Origin: Bacillota bacterium
GTDB lineage: Bacteria; Bacillota; Clostridia; Christensenellales; Aristaeellaceae
Assembly: GCA_030057655.1 (NCBI GenBank)
Contig: JASGUQ010000041.1
Location: 1 to 64,000, forward strand
Length of the DNA: 64,000 nucleotides
Direction: 5' to 3'
Part shown: positions 33,324-42,465 of the stretch, piece by piece
Position numbering within the stretch: position 1 is the first letter of the stretch
How the letters are laid out: each line of letters opens with the position of its first letter
The notes under the pieces: model-generated
What the model was told of the DNA's origin: nothing
The model's database searches: none
The model's input: only the letters and a program-made list of their open reading frames with translations
Program-made: the position numbers and the translations under genes

Positions 33324-35675
33324 TTATTCGTTTTCCTGGGCTTCGCGGGCCTTGCGCATGGCAAGCTCAAGCGCGGTCTCAGGACGGTCTTCCGCGACAG
33401 CAGGGGCGCTGCTCAGTGCGGGCGTTCCTTCCGCAGCGGCGTGGGACGCCGTTTCCGCGTTTTCAGCGGCATTATATGTGGCTGCCGGACGCTCCATGGC
33501 CTCGCGAATAGAAAGGCTGATGCGCTTTGCAGCAGGATCCACCGACAGCACCTTGACATTGACTTCCTGGCCGGGTTGGACCACATCCTCAATTTTTTCA
33601 ACACGGGTGTGAGAAATTTGAGAAATGTGCACCAAGCCGTCAACGCCGGGCTCAAGCTCAATGAAGGCGCCAAAGGGGCGGACACGAACGATGGTGCGTG
33701 TCAGGATCGTGCCGACCGGGTATTTTTCTTCGATGTTGTCCCAGGGACGCGGCTGAAGCTGCTTATAGCCCAGCGCGATGCGGTCACGCTCGCGATCCAG
33801 AGAGAGGATCTTTACATCCACTTCCTGGTTGGTTTTCAGAATGTCGCTGGGAACGGCAGAGCGGTTCCAGCTCAGATCCGATACATGGATCAGGCCGTCA
33901 ACGCCGCCCAAATCAACAAACGCGCCGAAGTTGGTGAAGCGGCGGACGATGCCGCGAACCACTGCCCCTTCTTCAAGCTGCGCCCAAACGGCTTCCTTAA
34001 TGGCCGCCTGTTCCTGGGCGAGGGCTTCTTTGCGGCTGGCTACGATGCGCTTTTTGCTCTGATCGACCTCGATGATCTTCAGCTTCATATCCTGGCCGAC
34101 AAACTGGGAGATCTTGTCCACATAGCGCTGCGCCAAATGAGATGCGGGGATAAAAGCGCGGACGCCTTCAACATTGGCCAGCAAACCGCCTTTGACAGCT
34201 TCCTTGCCGACAGCGGCGACAAGTTCGCCCTTCTCGTATTTCTCCATCAGCTCAGCCCACACCTTGCGGTTAACGATGTTGCGCTGGGAGAGGATCACAT
34301 TGCCTTCACCGTCGTTAACCTTGACGACTTCAACCTCAATCTCATCGCCCAGATTGACATCCTTGTCAACCAATTCATCACGCTTTAAAAGGCCATCGGA
34401 CTTATAACCGATGTTGACACAGACCTCATCGTCTGTGAGCTGCACGACCTTGCCGGTGATGGTCTGGCCGGTACGGATGCGCGACATGCTGGCTGCGACT
34501 GCGTCCATAAAGCTGGGCTCTTTGGCAGGCTCCTGCTGCTCGGGAACCTCTTCAGCTTTTTCTTCCGCTGCGGTCTCTTCAACCTTTTCAGCTTCCACTG
34601 CGGTTTCTTCGACCTTTTCAGCTTCTGCTGCGGTCTCTTCAACCTTTTCAGCTTCCGCTGCGGTCTCTTCAACCTGTTCAGCTTCCGCTGCGGTTTCTTC
34701 AACCTTTTCAGCTTCCGCTGCGGTCTCCTCAACCTTTTCCGCTTCCGCTGCCGCTGTGTCAACAGTGTCATTCGCGGTCTCCACGACCTCTTCGGCCAGT
34801 TCCTGGGTGTTCTGGTTTTCCATGAGTTCCTTGTCGTTCATAAAGTTAACAACCTCCTTAAGTGACCACGCCGGTGTGGACGCACCAGCGGTGATGCCAA
34901 TCATTTCATTTTGGGGATCCAGGCTCAGCAGCCTGAGTTCCTCAAGTCCTTCCACCAAATAGGTTTCAGGGCAATGTTTCCGGCAGGTTTCTGCCAGCTT
35001 CCGTGTGTTCGCGCTGTGCTTGCCGCCAATGACGATCATTTTATCGCAGATGCGGGATAGCTCTTCGGCTTCCGTCTGCCGCTCGCTGGTTGCCTTGCAG
35101 ATGGTGTTCTCATACTGGAGGCCCGGGTAGCGGAGCAGCAGCTTTGAAAGCAGCAGCGAAAACGTCGCCGGGGGGAAGGTGGTCTGGCTGACAAGCAGCG
35201 GATTTTTTAAACTGTCAGGCAAGGAAGAAATATCCTCCTCGCTCTGGATAACATGGCTTTCCGCTTCACACCAGCCGACAATGCCCCTGATCTCGGGATG
35301 TTTTTGGTCTCCCAGGATCAAAACGCTGCTTCCGTCCTTGCTGTGATTTGAAACCAACTGGTGCACATGATGCACAAAGGGACAAGTACAATCAACTGTT
35401 TGGGCGGCCAGCGCACGGCATTTTTCAAGCACTTCTCTGGATACGCCGTGGCTTCTGATTACCAGCACACAATCCTTTGCTTCCTCAGGCGCCGCGACAG
35501 GGCTTAAGCCTTTCTTCTGCAACACAGAAACAACGGAGGGGTTGTGAATCAACTCACCCAGAGAATACGCTTTGATTTTCCTGCTCTGCGCGTCTTCTGC
35601 AACCTTCAGCGCCGTATTGACCGCACGGTTAACCCCCATGCAAAACCCTGCGCTTTTAGCAATTTTAATCGGCAT
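33324..35675 (-). CDS. ispH-rpsA: Fused HMBPP reductase (IspH) and ribosomal protein S1
   Basis: 783 residues. Residues 1-282 are IspH: Cys12 in GFCMGVNRAV, Cys96 in DCTCPFVHHVH and a third Cys near 195 in TICKATSERQ bind the 4Fe-4S cluster; SHGVSRE and SQTTFP are active-site parts. It makes IPP and DMAPP in the last step of the MEP pathway. A highly acidic linker (about 283-390) contains six copies of a 10-residue EKVEETAAEA repeat. Four S1 RNA-binding domains follow (about 395-460, 475-545, 560-630, 645-715), with FTNFGAFVDLGGVDGLIHVS and VRPFGAFIELEPGVDGLVHIS clearest. The fusion is known in several Clostridia. It is the last gene of the cmk-plsC-ispH unit. Confidence 0.95.
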   Translation of the reverse strand: MPIKIAKSAGFCMGVNRAVNTALKVAEDAQSRKIKAYSLGELIHNPSVVSVLQKKGLSPVAAPEEAKDCVLVIRSHGVSREVLEKCRALAAQTVDCTCPFVHHVHQLVSNHSKDGSSVLILGDQKHPEIRGIVGWCEAESHVIQSEEDISSLPDSLKNPLLVSQTTFPPATFSLLLSKLLLRYPGLQYENTICKATSERQTEAEELSRICDKMIVIGGKHSANTRKLAETCRKHCPETYLVEGLEELRLLSLDPQNEMIGITAGASTPAWSLKEVVNFMNDKELMENQNTQELAEEVVETANDTVDTAAAEAEKVEETAAEAEKVEETAAEAEQVEETAAEAEKVEETAAEAEKVEETAVEAEKVEETAAEEKAEEVPEQQEPAKEPSFMDAVAASMSRIRTGQTITGKVVQLTDDEVCVNIGYKSDGLLKRDELVDKDVNLGDEIEVEVVKVNDGEGNVILSQRNIVNRKVWAELMEKYEKGELVAAVGKEAVKGGLLANVEGVRAFIPASHLAQRYVDKISQFVGQDMKLKIIEVDQSKKRIVASRKEALAQEQAAIKEAVWAQLEEGAVVRGIVRRFTNFGAFVDLGGVDGLIHVSDLSWNRSAVPSDILKTNQEVDVKILSLDRERDRIALGYKQLQPRPWDNIEEKYPVGTILTRTIVRVRPFGAFIELEPGVDGLVHISQISHTRVEKIEDVVQPGQEVNVKVLSVDPAAKRISLSIREAMERPAATYNAAENAETASHAAAEGTPALSSAPAVAEDRPETALELAMRKAREAQENE
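34561..34750 (-). repeat. 30-bp tandem repeat in the IspH-S1 linker
   Basis: Six nearly identical 30-bp units with few substitutions, all in frame, coding for EKVEETAAEA and variants (EQ, AVEA). The low divergence at DNA level suggests recent expansion by slippage, so the copy number may vary between strains. Confidence 0.9.
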
Positions 35676-35729
35676 TAAGCAGAAAAACCTTCCATTTATT
35701 AAGTTTACACAATGATAAAACGCTTGTCA

Positions 35730-36368
35730 TCAATCGATTGTTTTTTTATTGTATTTTTTGTCGAGACTCTGGTAGTGCCGGCGGATGCGTTCATTCAGTT
35801 CGTCGCCGGTCTGCTTGTTGATTCCAATTTCAGCAAGATCGCTGTAATCCAGGGGAGGGGTGACGATCATGCGCGTTTTTCGAAACGGCCTCGGACGATC
35901 CGTGATGTAGACCGGCAAAAGGGGAACCTTGTGGCGGAGCGCCAGAACGCTGACCCCTGTTTCAATTTCTTCCATGCTGGGTCCGAAACTGCGCTTGCCC
36001 TCCGGGAAGATGCCCAGAACCTTTCCTTCTTTGAGAACGGCGCCGGCAGCCCGCATGGCCGACAGGTCGGACTGGTGGCGCGAAACGGCGATCATGTGCA
36101 GGTGCTCCACGATCCATTTCAGCGGTTTGAACCTGGTCAGTTCGCGCTTGCCGATAAAATGGATCACATGCTGATTGAGCTTTGCAGCCAGCAACACCGG
36201 GTCCATCATACTCTGGTGGTTGCACATGATGATCATCGGGCCCTGGATGTTGGCCAAGTCTTTGTTCTCAATTTTACATGGATAAAAAATCGCGCTGAAA
36301 ATTGTGACCAAGACCCGCGCGAAGGGATAGAAATACTTGCCTTTTTCCTTTTTCCGCTCAGTTGTCAT
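35730..36368 (-). CDS. plsC: 1-acyl-sn-glycerol-3-phosphate acyltransferase
   Basis: 212 residues. Acyltransferase block I MCNHQSMMDPVLLAAKL supplies the catalytic His and Asp (NHx4D), block II is around HFIGKRELTRF, block III is GIFPEGKRSFG and block IV is VPLLPVYI. One hydrophobic segment near the N-terminus (FARVLVTIFSAIFYP) places it at the inner membrane, where it adds the second acyl chain to make phosphatidic acid. Its ATG lies within the end of cmk (11-bp overlap). Confidence 0.9.
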   Translation of the reverse strand: MTTERKKEKGKYFYPFARVLVTIFSAIFYPCKIENKDLANIQGPMIIMCNHQSMMDPVLLAAKLNQHVIHFIGKRELTRFKPLKWIVEHLHMIAVSRHQSDLSAMRAAGAVLKEGKVLGIFPEGKRSFGPSMEEIETGVSVLALRHKVPLLPVYITDRPRPFRKTRMIVTPPLDYSDLAEIGINKQTGDELNERIRRHYQSLDKKYNKKTID

Positions 36369-37047
36369 AGACAGCCTTTACAATGTTGATCATTTCCTGA
36401 AGGGACTCCTCAAAATTGAGTTTGGACGTATCCAGGATCACCGCGTCAGGCGCGGCCCTTAAGGGATCGGCCTTGCGGTTTTTGTCCTGCTCATCGCGCG
36501 CCAAAAGGTCGCTCAACACCATGTTATAATCCGCTTTGCTGCCGGCATTGATCAACTGCTTGTAACGCCGCAGCGCCCTTTCCTCGGGGCTGGCGGTTAA
36601 AAAAATCTTGACCTTCGCGTCCGGCAGCACCACGGTTCCGATATCCCGCCCGTCGATCAGCAGGCTGCGCTCCCGCGCCAGCTGCTGCTGAAGGGAAACC
36701 AAATAGCGCCGTACAACAGGAAACCGGGACACGGCGGAGGCGTAAGCGCCCACCTTTTCACTGCGCAGAAGCGCGCTTACATCCTCTCCGTTCAGCTTTG
36801 TGATCTGCCGGCCGTCCTGATAATCCACGCTGATGTCAGCCAGTTTGTTTTTTACAACCGCTTCCAGCGCTTCTTCATCGTCAGGGGAGATGTTGTTCTT
36901 GATGGCAAACAATCCAACAGCCCTGTACATTGCCCCCGTGTCCAGGTGCAAAATGCCCAGTTTTTGAGACAAGGCGTCGCACAGCGAGGATTTTCCGGCG
37001 CTCACAGGCCCGTCAACCGCGATAGAGATCAGTTGTTTGTCAGCCAT
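36358..37047 (-). CDS. cmk: Cytidylate kinase
   Basis: 229 residues. P-loop VDGPVSAGKSSLCDALS, then LHLDTGAMYRAVGLFA, DGRDIGTVVLPDAKVKIFLTASPEERALRR and a lid-like DRxxxDxxR equivalent near ARDEQDKNRKADPL. It phosphorylates CMP and dCMP using ATP. The order cmk-plsC-ispH-rpsA is a common Clostridial arrangement. It starts 3 bp after the stop of the peptidoglycan-binding protein. Confidence 0.94.
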   Translation of the reverse strand: MADKQLISIAVDGPVSAGKSSLCDALSQKLGILHLDTGAMYRAVGLFAIKNNISPDDEEALEAVVKNKLADISVDYQDGRQITKLNGEDVSALLRSEKVGAYASAVSRFPVVRRYLVSLQQQLARERSLLIDGRDIGTVVLPDAKVKIFLTASPEERALRRYKQLINAGSKADYNMVLSDLLARDEQDKNRKADPLRAAPDAVILDTSKLNFEESLQEMINIVKAVYDN

Positions 37048-37050
37048 ATC

Positions 37051-39924
37051 TCAGCGCGCCATGTTCTTGGTCAGGTCCCACCCGGCCAGGATGGCGTTTT
37101 GATGAGACACTGCGTAAGGCCCTGTCAAAGCGGCTTCCTCCATTACGCGCGGGAAGTGGACGCATAGGTGGCCGTTTAAATCATTTCCGGAAACATAGTC
37201 ATTCGCATGCGGATGGGTGTGGGTGGAAGCCATGTACACCTTGCCGTTGCTGAAGATGACCCAGACAGGCCGGGGCGTCCAGTTTTTGGCGCCGAAGGCC
37301 TTGTTCATGGCTGCGGTGTCTTTTGCAGTCAGCGGGGCGCCGTCCGCGTGCTTGCCAAGGCTGAAAAAGCGGAAGTTATAATGCGCGCCTGAAATAAAAT
37401 CATAAATGATCACATTGCGCAGGGAGGAAGCCATGGGGCGAATCTCGGAGTACCAGTTCGCGTACCGGACCTCGCTGGCCTTGGGTGCGACAAAGGTTTG
37501 CGTTGGCGTATAAGCAGGCTGTGTTGGCGCGGGCGCCGGGGCCGCCTGGACGGTCACATTCTTGGCGATCGCGTTGGCGGAATTTAAGGCTGCGATGGTC
37601 ATTTTGCCTGCGATGCCGTCCGCGGCCAGTTTGTTCTTGGCCTGGAACTCCGATACCGCCAAGGCGGTGCGCGGGCCGTAGATGCCGTCTGCGGCTCCTG
37701 ACAGGTAGGCCAGGCTGATCAGACGCTGCTGAACGGCCCTGACCTGATCGCCGCTGCTGCCCACCTTCAGCGTTTCAGAGACGCTGGGCGCAGTTCCGGC
37801 AGGTTTGGCGGCTGTCTGATTGCCCTTGGCGTTTACGCTGTAAAGCACGTTGGTGGTCTGACTGCCGACAATGCCATCTTGCTTTAAATTGTTGGCTTTC
37901 TGGAAAGCGGCGACGGCGGCGGCTGTCTGCGTGCCAAAGTTGCCGTCGATGCTGCCTGACAGGAAGTTCAGCGCGATCAAACGCGACTGCAGCGCGCGCA
38001 CCAGTTCACCCTGAGAGCCGATCTTCAAAAGACCGGACGCGGCGCCGGAGGTGTCATTCACGGAAGCATCCGCTCCGATCGCGTAGGCGGTATACAGAAC
38101 CTGCTGGGTGGCCAGATCCGCGATGCCTGTGACAGGCAGGTTGTTCAGCCTTTGGAAGTGCTGAACAGCCATGATGTCGTCATTGTTATACTCACCATCC
38201 GGCTTGATGTTGTAGTATTTCAATTCCACCAGGCGCTGCTGCAGCCGGCTGACGGCCAAGCCCCGGGTGCCGTTTGAGATGATGACCACGTTCTCCTGCG
38301 TCAGTTCCTCCTTGGCTGCCTGTTCATTGGCAGTGGGTTTGGCGCCGACAGCCGTTCTGATGGCAAGCAGGGTGAAGGAATCCACCTTGCCGGTCACCTT
38401 GATGCTGTGTTCTTTTTGGAACGCCTTGACGGCTTTTGTGGTCGCGCTGGTAAATTCATAGCCGATGTTGCTGTCAAACAGCTTGGCTTGCATCAGCATT
38501 TGATGCAGCTCATACACGGCATCGCCATAGTCGCCCTGCTGCATGGTGACCCCGTCGATGGGGGGGAGGGTCTTGACAGAAACCAGGCGGTTCTTGGCGT
38601 TGCGGACGCGTTTTTCATAGATCAGCTGTTGCAGCTCCGGCAGCGCGATGCCGGTCGCGCGCAGACCATTCTTGGTCTGCATGGCCTTCAGGGCTGTGCT
38701 GGTTCCAGCGCCGAATTTGCCGTCGATCTTGCCGCTGTAGAACCCCAGCTCCGTCAGGGCTTGCTGAAGCGCGCGCACTTTCTTGCCTTCGGCGCCTGAA
38801 ACCAGCGTTTCATAGCTGACCCTGGCGGCCTGGTCGCTCTTGAGGGACTTGCCTTCCAGATACTGCTCAGGGATGTTGATAAAATCCTTCTGCACATAGC
38901 CTGTGTACTTGCGGTAGATGACCTTCAGGTAGCTTCCCTGTTCCTCAAGCACTTCAATGGTTTCCCCCTGGGGGATGGTCAGGATGCGCATCGCGGAGGA
39001 ACTGGCGCGTTTTCTTAAGTTCACAGCGGAGGCGGCCGTCGTCTGGTAGGGATAGGTCGCCTCTGGCAGCTCTGGCGCGACATACACATTGCTGGTTTCT
39101 TCGATGACAGGCGCCTGTGTGGGCGTCGCCGCCTGCCGACTTGCGTTGAGCGCGGCATAGGTCTTCGCGCCGATGACGCCGTCAGCTTTTAAGTTGTTTG
39201 CTTTCTGGAAAGCCTTGACCGCGTCCTGCGTCTTTGCACCGTATTTGCCGTCAAGATTGCCGGAATAAAGCTTCAGATCGGTCAGGATCTGCTGAACCGC
39301 TCTGACCGCGTCGCCCTGGTCGCCTGGCCTGATGGTGACGCCCTCAATGCTGGGCAGGGTCCTGGCCGTTGTCTTAATCCCGCGGGAATTAAGCGGCTGG
39401 CCTTCAAAAAGCAGGGCCTGGGTGTTCCCGTCCGCGATACCGTTTTTGGTCAGCTTGTTCTTTTCCTGAAATTTCTCAACGGCAAGGCTGGTGCCGCTGC
39501 CGTATTTGCTGTCGATCTTTTTGGTATAAAACCCAAGCTCCTTCAAGGCTTCCTGAAGCGCTTTAACCTTATCTCCGCTGCTGCCCTTGGTCAGAGCCGG
39601 ATATTTTTTTGCGGTCTCAGGGTCAACGGCCGCCGCGGATTCATCCGCCGTGCCGGTGCTTAAAAAGGTTTCGATCACATAGCCTTTGCGGTTTTCATAT
39701 TCAACAATTTTATACTTGCCATCAGCCCCGGTCACTGTGACCGCGTCGCCCTTTTTGATCACTGTCAGAATGGCGGCGCTGGAAGATGGCCCCCCGCGCA
39801 GACGGACAGAATCGGTCGCGTAGGCGGTGTATGGAAAGGATTCCCCTTTGACGGGCAGCGCAATCAATACAAAAAGCGCCGCTGTCATTAAGCAGAATGC
39901 GCGTGTCCAAACTTTTCCGTTCAT
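37051..39924 (-). CDS. Large secreted protein with two SH3 and seven peptidoglycan-binding repeats
   Basis: 957 residues with a signal peptide (CLMTAALFVLIALPVKGES). Two bacterial SH3 domains are at about 33-92 and 293-355 (DSVRLRGGPSSSAAILTVI; SAVNLRKRASSSAMRILTI). Seven PG_binding_1 repeats follow the pattern GxxGdxVraLQxxLxxLgfy, at about 115, 200, 375, 455, 550, 640 and 715. Thr/Pro/Ala linkers come before a C-terminal domain of about 130 residues with YANWYSEIRP, YDFISGAHYNF and a GHLCVHFPR motif that resembles the active-site Cys/His of L,D-transpeptidase-like enzymes. It should bind the wall, perhaps cross-link or cut it. It has its own promoter and lies ahead of cmk. Confidence 0.8.
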   Translation of the reverse strand: MNGKVWTRAFCLMTAALFVLIALPVKGESFPYTAYATDSVRLRGGPSSSAAILTVIKKGDAVTVTGADGKYKIVEYENRKGYVIETFLSTGTADESAAAVDPETAKKYPALTKGSSGDKVKALQEALKELGFYTKKIDSKYGSGTSLAVEKFQEKNKLTKNGIADGNTQALLFEGQPLNSRGIKTTARTLPSIEGVTIRPGDQGDAVRAVQQILTDLKLYSGNLDGKYGAKTQDAVKAFQKANNLKADGVIGAKTYAALNASRQAATPTQAPVIEETSNVYVAPELPEATYPYQTTAASAVNLRKRASSSAMRILTIPQGETIEVLEEQGSYLKVIYRKYTGYVQKDFINIPEQYLEGKSLKSDQAARVSYETLVSGAEGKKVRALQQALTELGFYSGKIDGKFGAGTSTALKAMQTKNGLRATGIALPELQQLIYEKRVRNAKNRLVSVKTLPPIDGVTMQQGDYGDAVYELHQMLMQAKLFDSNIGYEFTSATTKAVKAFQKEHSIKVTGKVDSFTLLAIRTAVGAKPTANEQAAKEELTQENVVIISNGTRGLAVSRLQQRLVELKYYNIKPDGEYNNDDIMAVQHFQRLNNLPVTGIADLATQQVLYTAYAIGADASVNDTSGAASGLLKIGSQGELVRALQSRLIALNFLSGSIDGNFGTQTAAAVAAFQKANNLKQDGIVGSQTTNVLYSVNAKGNQTAAKPAGTAPSVSETLKVGSSGDQVRAVQQRLISLAYLSGAADGIYGPRTALAVSEFQAKNKLAADGIAGKMTIAALNSANAIAKNVTVQAAPAPAPTQPAYTPTQTFVAPKASEVRYANWYSEIRPMASSLRNVIIYDFISGAHYNFRFFSLGKHADGAPLTAKDTAAMNKAFGAKNWTPRPVWVIFSNGKVYMASTHTHPHANDYVSGNDLNGHLCVHFPRVMEEAALTGPYAVSHQNAILAGWDLTKNMAR

Positions 39925-39957
39925 TGAGTCCTCCGTCTATGCCAAGTATTCAATGAT

Positions 39958-39986
39958 ATCCTATGCTATTACCGCGAAAATGTCAA
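39958..39986 (-). promoter_or_regulatory. Promoter of the SH3/peptidoglycan-binding protein gene
   Basis: TTGACA (39981-39986) and TAGGAT (39958-39963) on the minus strand, 17 bp apart. Probably also reads through into cmk, plsC and ispH-rpsA. Confidence 0.7.
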
Positions 39987-40035
39987 CAAAATATTACAAA
40001 ATCATGACAATAATTTGCGGATTGTCCGGATGCTG

Positions 40036-41808
40036 TCAGAGCCGGTTCGGATCCCGTGTCACGCGCACCGTGTAGGGTTCGTCTTTCAGCGGTTTTCCAA
40101 ACACGTCCTTGCCGTCTTTGGCGTAGCGATGGATGCACAGGGTATCCTCCCCCTCGCAGGCCAGGTCGAAATAACCGCGCGTTAAAACCGGCCTGTCCTT
40201 GCGCAGTTTAAACAATGCTTTGACAGCTTTCAGCATTTCGGTATCCTCCTGTCCCCAGGGGAAAGTGCCCCTGCAGAAGGGATCCGCCGCGCCTTCCATG
40301 CCGACCTCGTCCCCGTAGTACATGCTGGGCATTCCCGGCATGGAAACAATGATCGTGAGCATCTTGATAAGGCGCTCTTTGGCCAGATCCTTGATCTGCT
40401 TATCCATTAAAAGCCCGCGGCGCTGCGCGTTTGGCAGATTGCTGTAATCCTGCCTGCCGAGGATGTTGATGAGCCTTGCCCTGTCATGGCTGCCCAGCAA
40501 ATTCATCAGGGAATAAAAGAAGGGAACAGGATAGTTTTCCTGCAGGGAACGGATCTGGCGAATGACTTGAGCAGCCGAAATCTCATGGGTCAGGAAACGG
40601 ATGAGGGCCTCCCTTAAGGGGTAGTTCATCACGCTGTCCAGCGTGTCGCCCAGAACGTAGCTGCGCATCTGGCCGTAGGCCATCTTGTTGCTGGCATCCT
40701 CCCAAACTTCACCCAAAAGGACGGAGTTGGGGTTCTGCTTCGTGGTGGTCTTGCGCAGTTCGCGCAGGAATTCCATGGTCAGTTCGTCCGCCACATCCAG
40801 CCGCCAGCCATGGGTGCCGGCCTTGATCCAATGGGCGGCGACTCCGTCTTTTCCAAGCATGAATTCGCGGTAGCTTTTGTCGTCCTTGTTCAATTCAGGA
40901 AGCGTGGGAATGCCCCACCAGCAGGCGTAGTCATCCGGGAATTTCCGGAATTTGTACCAGGAAAAATAAGGGCTCCGCTTGCTTTGATAGGCGCCAAGCG
41001 AGGAATAATTATTGTAGCGGTTAAAATACAGGCTGTCTTCACCGGTGTGGCTGAACACGCCGTCCAGCAGGATCCTGATGCCCATCTCTTTGGCGTCTGC
41101 GCACAGCCGGCTCAGATCCTCTTCCGTTCCCAAAAGCGGATCGACCGTCATGTAGTCGCCCGTGTCATAGCGGTGGTTGGTCCGCGCTTTAAAAATGGGG
41201 TTCAGGTAAAGAACCGTGATGCCAAGGTCCTTCAGATAGGGCAGCTTCTGGCGGATGCCCTCCAGGTCCCCGCCGAAAAAATCCAGCGCCCAGTTGTCCC
41301 CGCTGCGTTCGTCCGCGGTGATGAAAGGCGGCTCGTTCCAGTTTGTGTGGATGATCCTGTCCTTGCGCTCGCTGACCGGCATCTTGCTTCTGTAAAAACG
41401 GTCGGGAAAAATCTGGTACATGATGCCTTCGCGCAGGTACTCAGGCGGGTTGAATTTGGGGTCATACACGGTGATCTGATAGGCAGGCGGGGGATCCTGA
41501 TAGTGCACGCCCACACCGCCCAATTTATCATTCGCGTTGCCGTAATAGATCCAGTGCCCGCGCTCGTTCAGCGCCTTAAAATCATACCAGACCAGGCAGG
41601 GCTTATCAGGCGCTTTGATTTTTGCCTTGTATTCGCCTTTGCCCATGTGCTTCATCGAAATCAGCATTTCTTCGCCGTTCCAGTAGCGAAGCGTGACCTG
41701 GCTGGCATGGCCGCGGATAAAAACTTTCAGGACGATCTCTTGTCCGGTCGTGACCGCGCCTTGCGGGTTTCTGCATTCGATCTGCTGGGAGTTGTGGAAC
41801 ATTTCCAT
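40036..41808 (-). CDS. GH13 alpha-amylase family enzyme (neopullulanase/maltogenic type)
   Basis: 590 residues, no signal peptide, so intracellular. Residues about 1-115 form an N-terminal beta domain like CBM34, then the barrel begins with IMYQIFPDRFYRS. The four conserved GH13 regions are present: DGVFSHTG, GWRLDVADEL (nucleophile Asp), LLGEVWED (acid/base Glu) and NLLGSHDRARL. FFGGDLEGI and YYGDEVGMEG are typical of cyclomaltodextrinase/neopullulanase. The C-terminal beta domain is short (ends soon after RYAKDGKDVFG), so the chain may be reduced there. It would hydrolyse imported maltodextrins or cyclodextrins. It follows nth by 21 bp. Confidence 0.88.
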   Translation of the reverse strand: MEMFHNSQQIECRNPQGAVTTGQEIVLKVFIRGHASQVTLRYWNGEEMLISMKHMGKGEYKAKIKAPDKPCLVWYDFKALNERGHWIYYGNANDKLGGVGVHYQDPPPAYQITVYDPKFNPPEYLREGIMYQIFPDRFYRSKMPVSERKDRIIHTNWNEPPFITADERSGDNWALDFFGGDLEGIRQKLPYLKDLGITVLYLNPIFKARTNHRYDTGDYMTVDPLLGTEEDLSRLCADAKEMGIRILLDGVFSHTGEDSLYFNRYNNYSSLGAYQSKRSPYFSWYKFRKFPDDYACWWGIPTLPELNKDDKSYREFMLGKDGVAAHWIKAGTHGWRLDVADELTMEFLRELRKTTTKQNPNSVLLGEVWEDASNKMAYGQMRSYVLGDTLDSVMNYPLREALIRFLTHEISAAQVIRQIRSLQENYPVPFFYSLMNLLGSHDRARLINILGRQDYSNLPNAQRRGLLMDKQIKDLAKERLIKMLTIIVSMPGMPSMYYGDEVGMEGAADPFCRGTFPWGQEDTEMLKAVKALFKLRKDRPVLTRGYFDLACEGEDTLCIHRYAKDGKDVFGKPLKDEPYTVRVTRDPNRL

Positions 41809-41829
41809 GAAGTCGATACCTCTTGCTTG

Positions 41830-42465
41830 TTACTTATTTTTTGCCGGCGGGTTTTTGCACAGTTCCTTCAGGCGGCAGGTCTCACACAGCGGGCGCTGCG
41901 CTTTGCAGACGCGCCGCCCGTGAAAAATCAGCCAGTGATGGGCTTTGTTCCACAAATGCTTTGGAATGGCCTCCATCAGCTGGATCTCCGTTTTTTCAAC
42001 TGTCTTCGCGTCCGCCAGCCCAAGCCGGTTGCTCACCCGGAACACATGCGTGTCCACCGCCATCGCGGGCACGTTAAAGGCGTTCGCGAGCACCACGTTC
42101 GCGGTTTTTCGCCCCACGCCCTTCAGGCTGGTCAACTCCTCCAGGGTGCCGGGAACCTGTCCGTCAAACCGGGTCACGATGTCCCTGGCAGCCAGGACCA
42201 GGTTGGTCGCCTTTGACTTAAAGCCGCAGGATCGCACATAGGGGAGCAGTTCTTCCGGCGTGGTTTTTGCAAGGTCATAAACCGTCGGGAAATCCTGAAA
42301 CACCTTCGGGGTCACCTTGTTGACCTGAACATCGGTGGATTGCGCGGACAGCATGGTCGCCACCAGGGTCTCATAGGGATTGGTAAAATGCAGCTCCGGT
42401 TTGGCGTCCGGATACATCGCTTCCAGGGTTTTTAAAATCTCCGCCTGCCGCTCTTTTGTTGTCAT
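41830..42465 (-). CDS. nth: Endonuclease III (DNA glycosylase/AP lyase)
   Basis: 211 residues. The helix-hairpin-helix LTSLKGVGRKTANVVL carries the catalytic Lys and AVDTHVFRVSNRLGL the catalytic Asp. The C-terminal 4Fe-4S loop is CKAQRPLCETCRLKELC (C-x6-C-x2-C-x5-C). The enzyme removes oxidised pyrimidines and cuts the abasic strand in base excision repair. Its ATG overlaps the stop of the upstream ECF gene by 4 bp. Confidence 0.95.
   Translation of the reverse strand: MTTKERQAEILKTLEAMYPDAKPELHFTNPYETLVATMLSAQSTDVQVNKVTPKVFQDFPTVYDLAKTTPEELLPYVRSCGFKSKATNLVLAARDIVTRFDGQVPGTLEELTSLKGVGRKTANVVLANAFNVPAMAVDTHVFRVSNRLGLADAKTVEKTEIQLMEAIPKHLWNKAHHWLIFHGRRVCKAQRPLCETCRLKELCKNPPAKNK

Noticed and set aside
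34561..34750. Regular 30-bp repeats that could suggest a CRISPR array
   Set aside because: The units are contiguous without spacers and are in frame within the IspH-S1 coding sequence.
40810..42216. 468-codon plus-strand frame
   Set aside because: It is antisense to the GH13 enzyme and endonuclease III, both with intact catalytic motifs; it is a GC-driven shadow.
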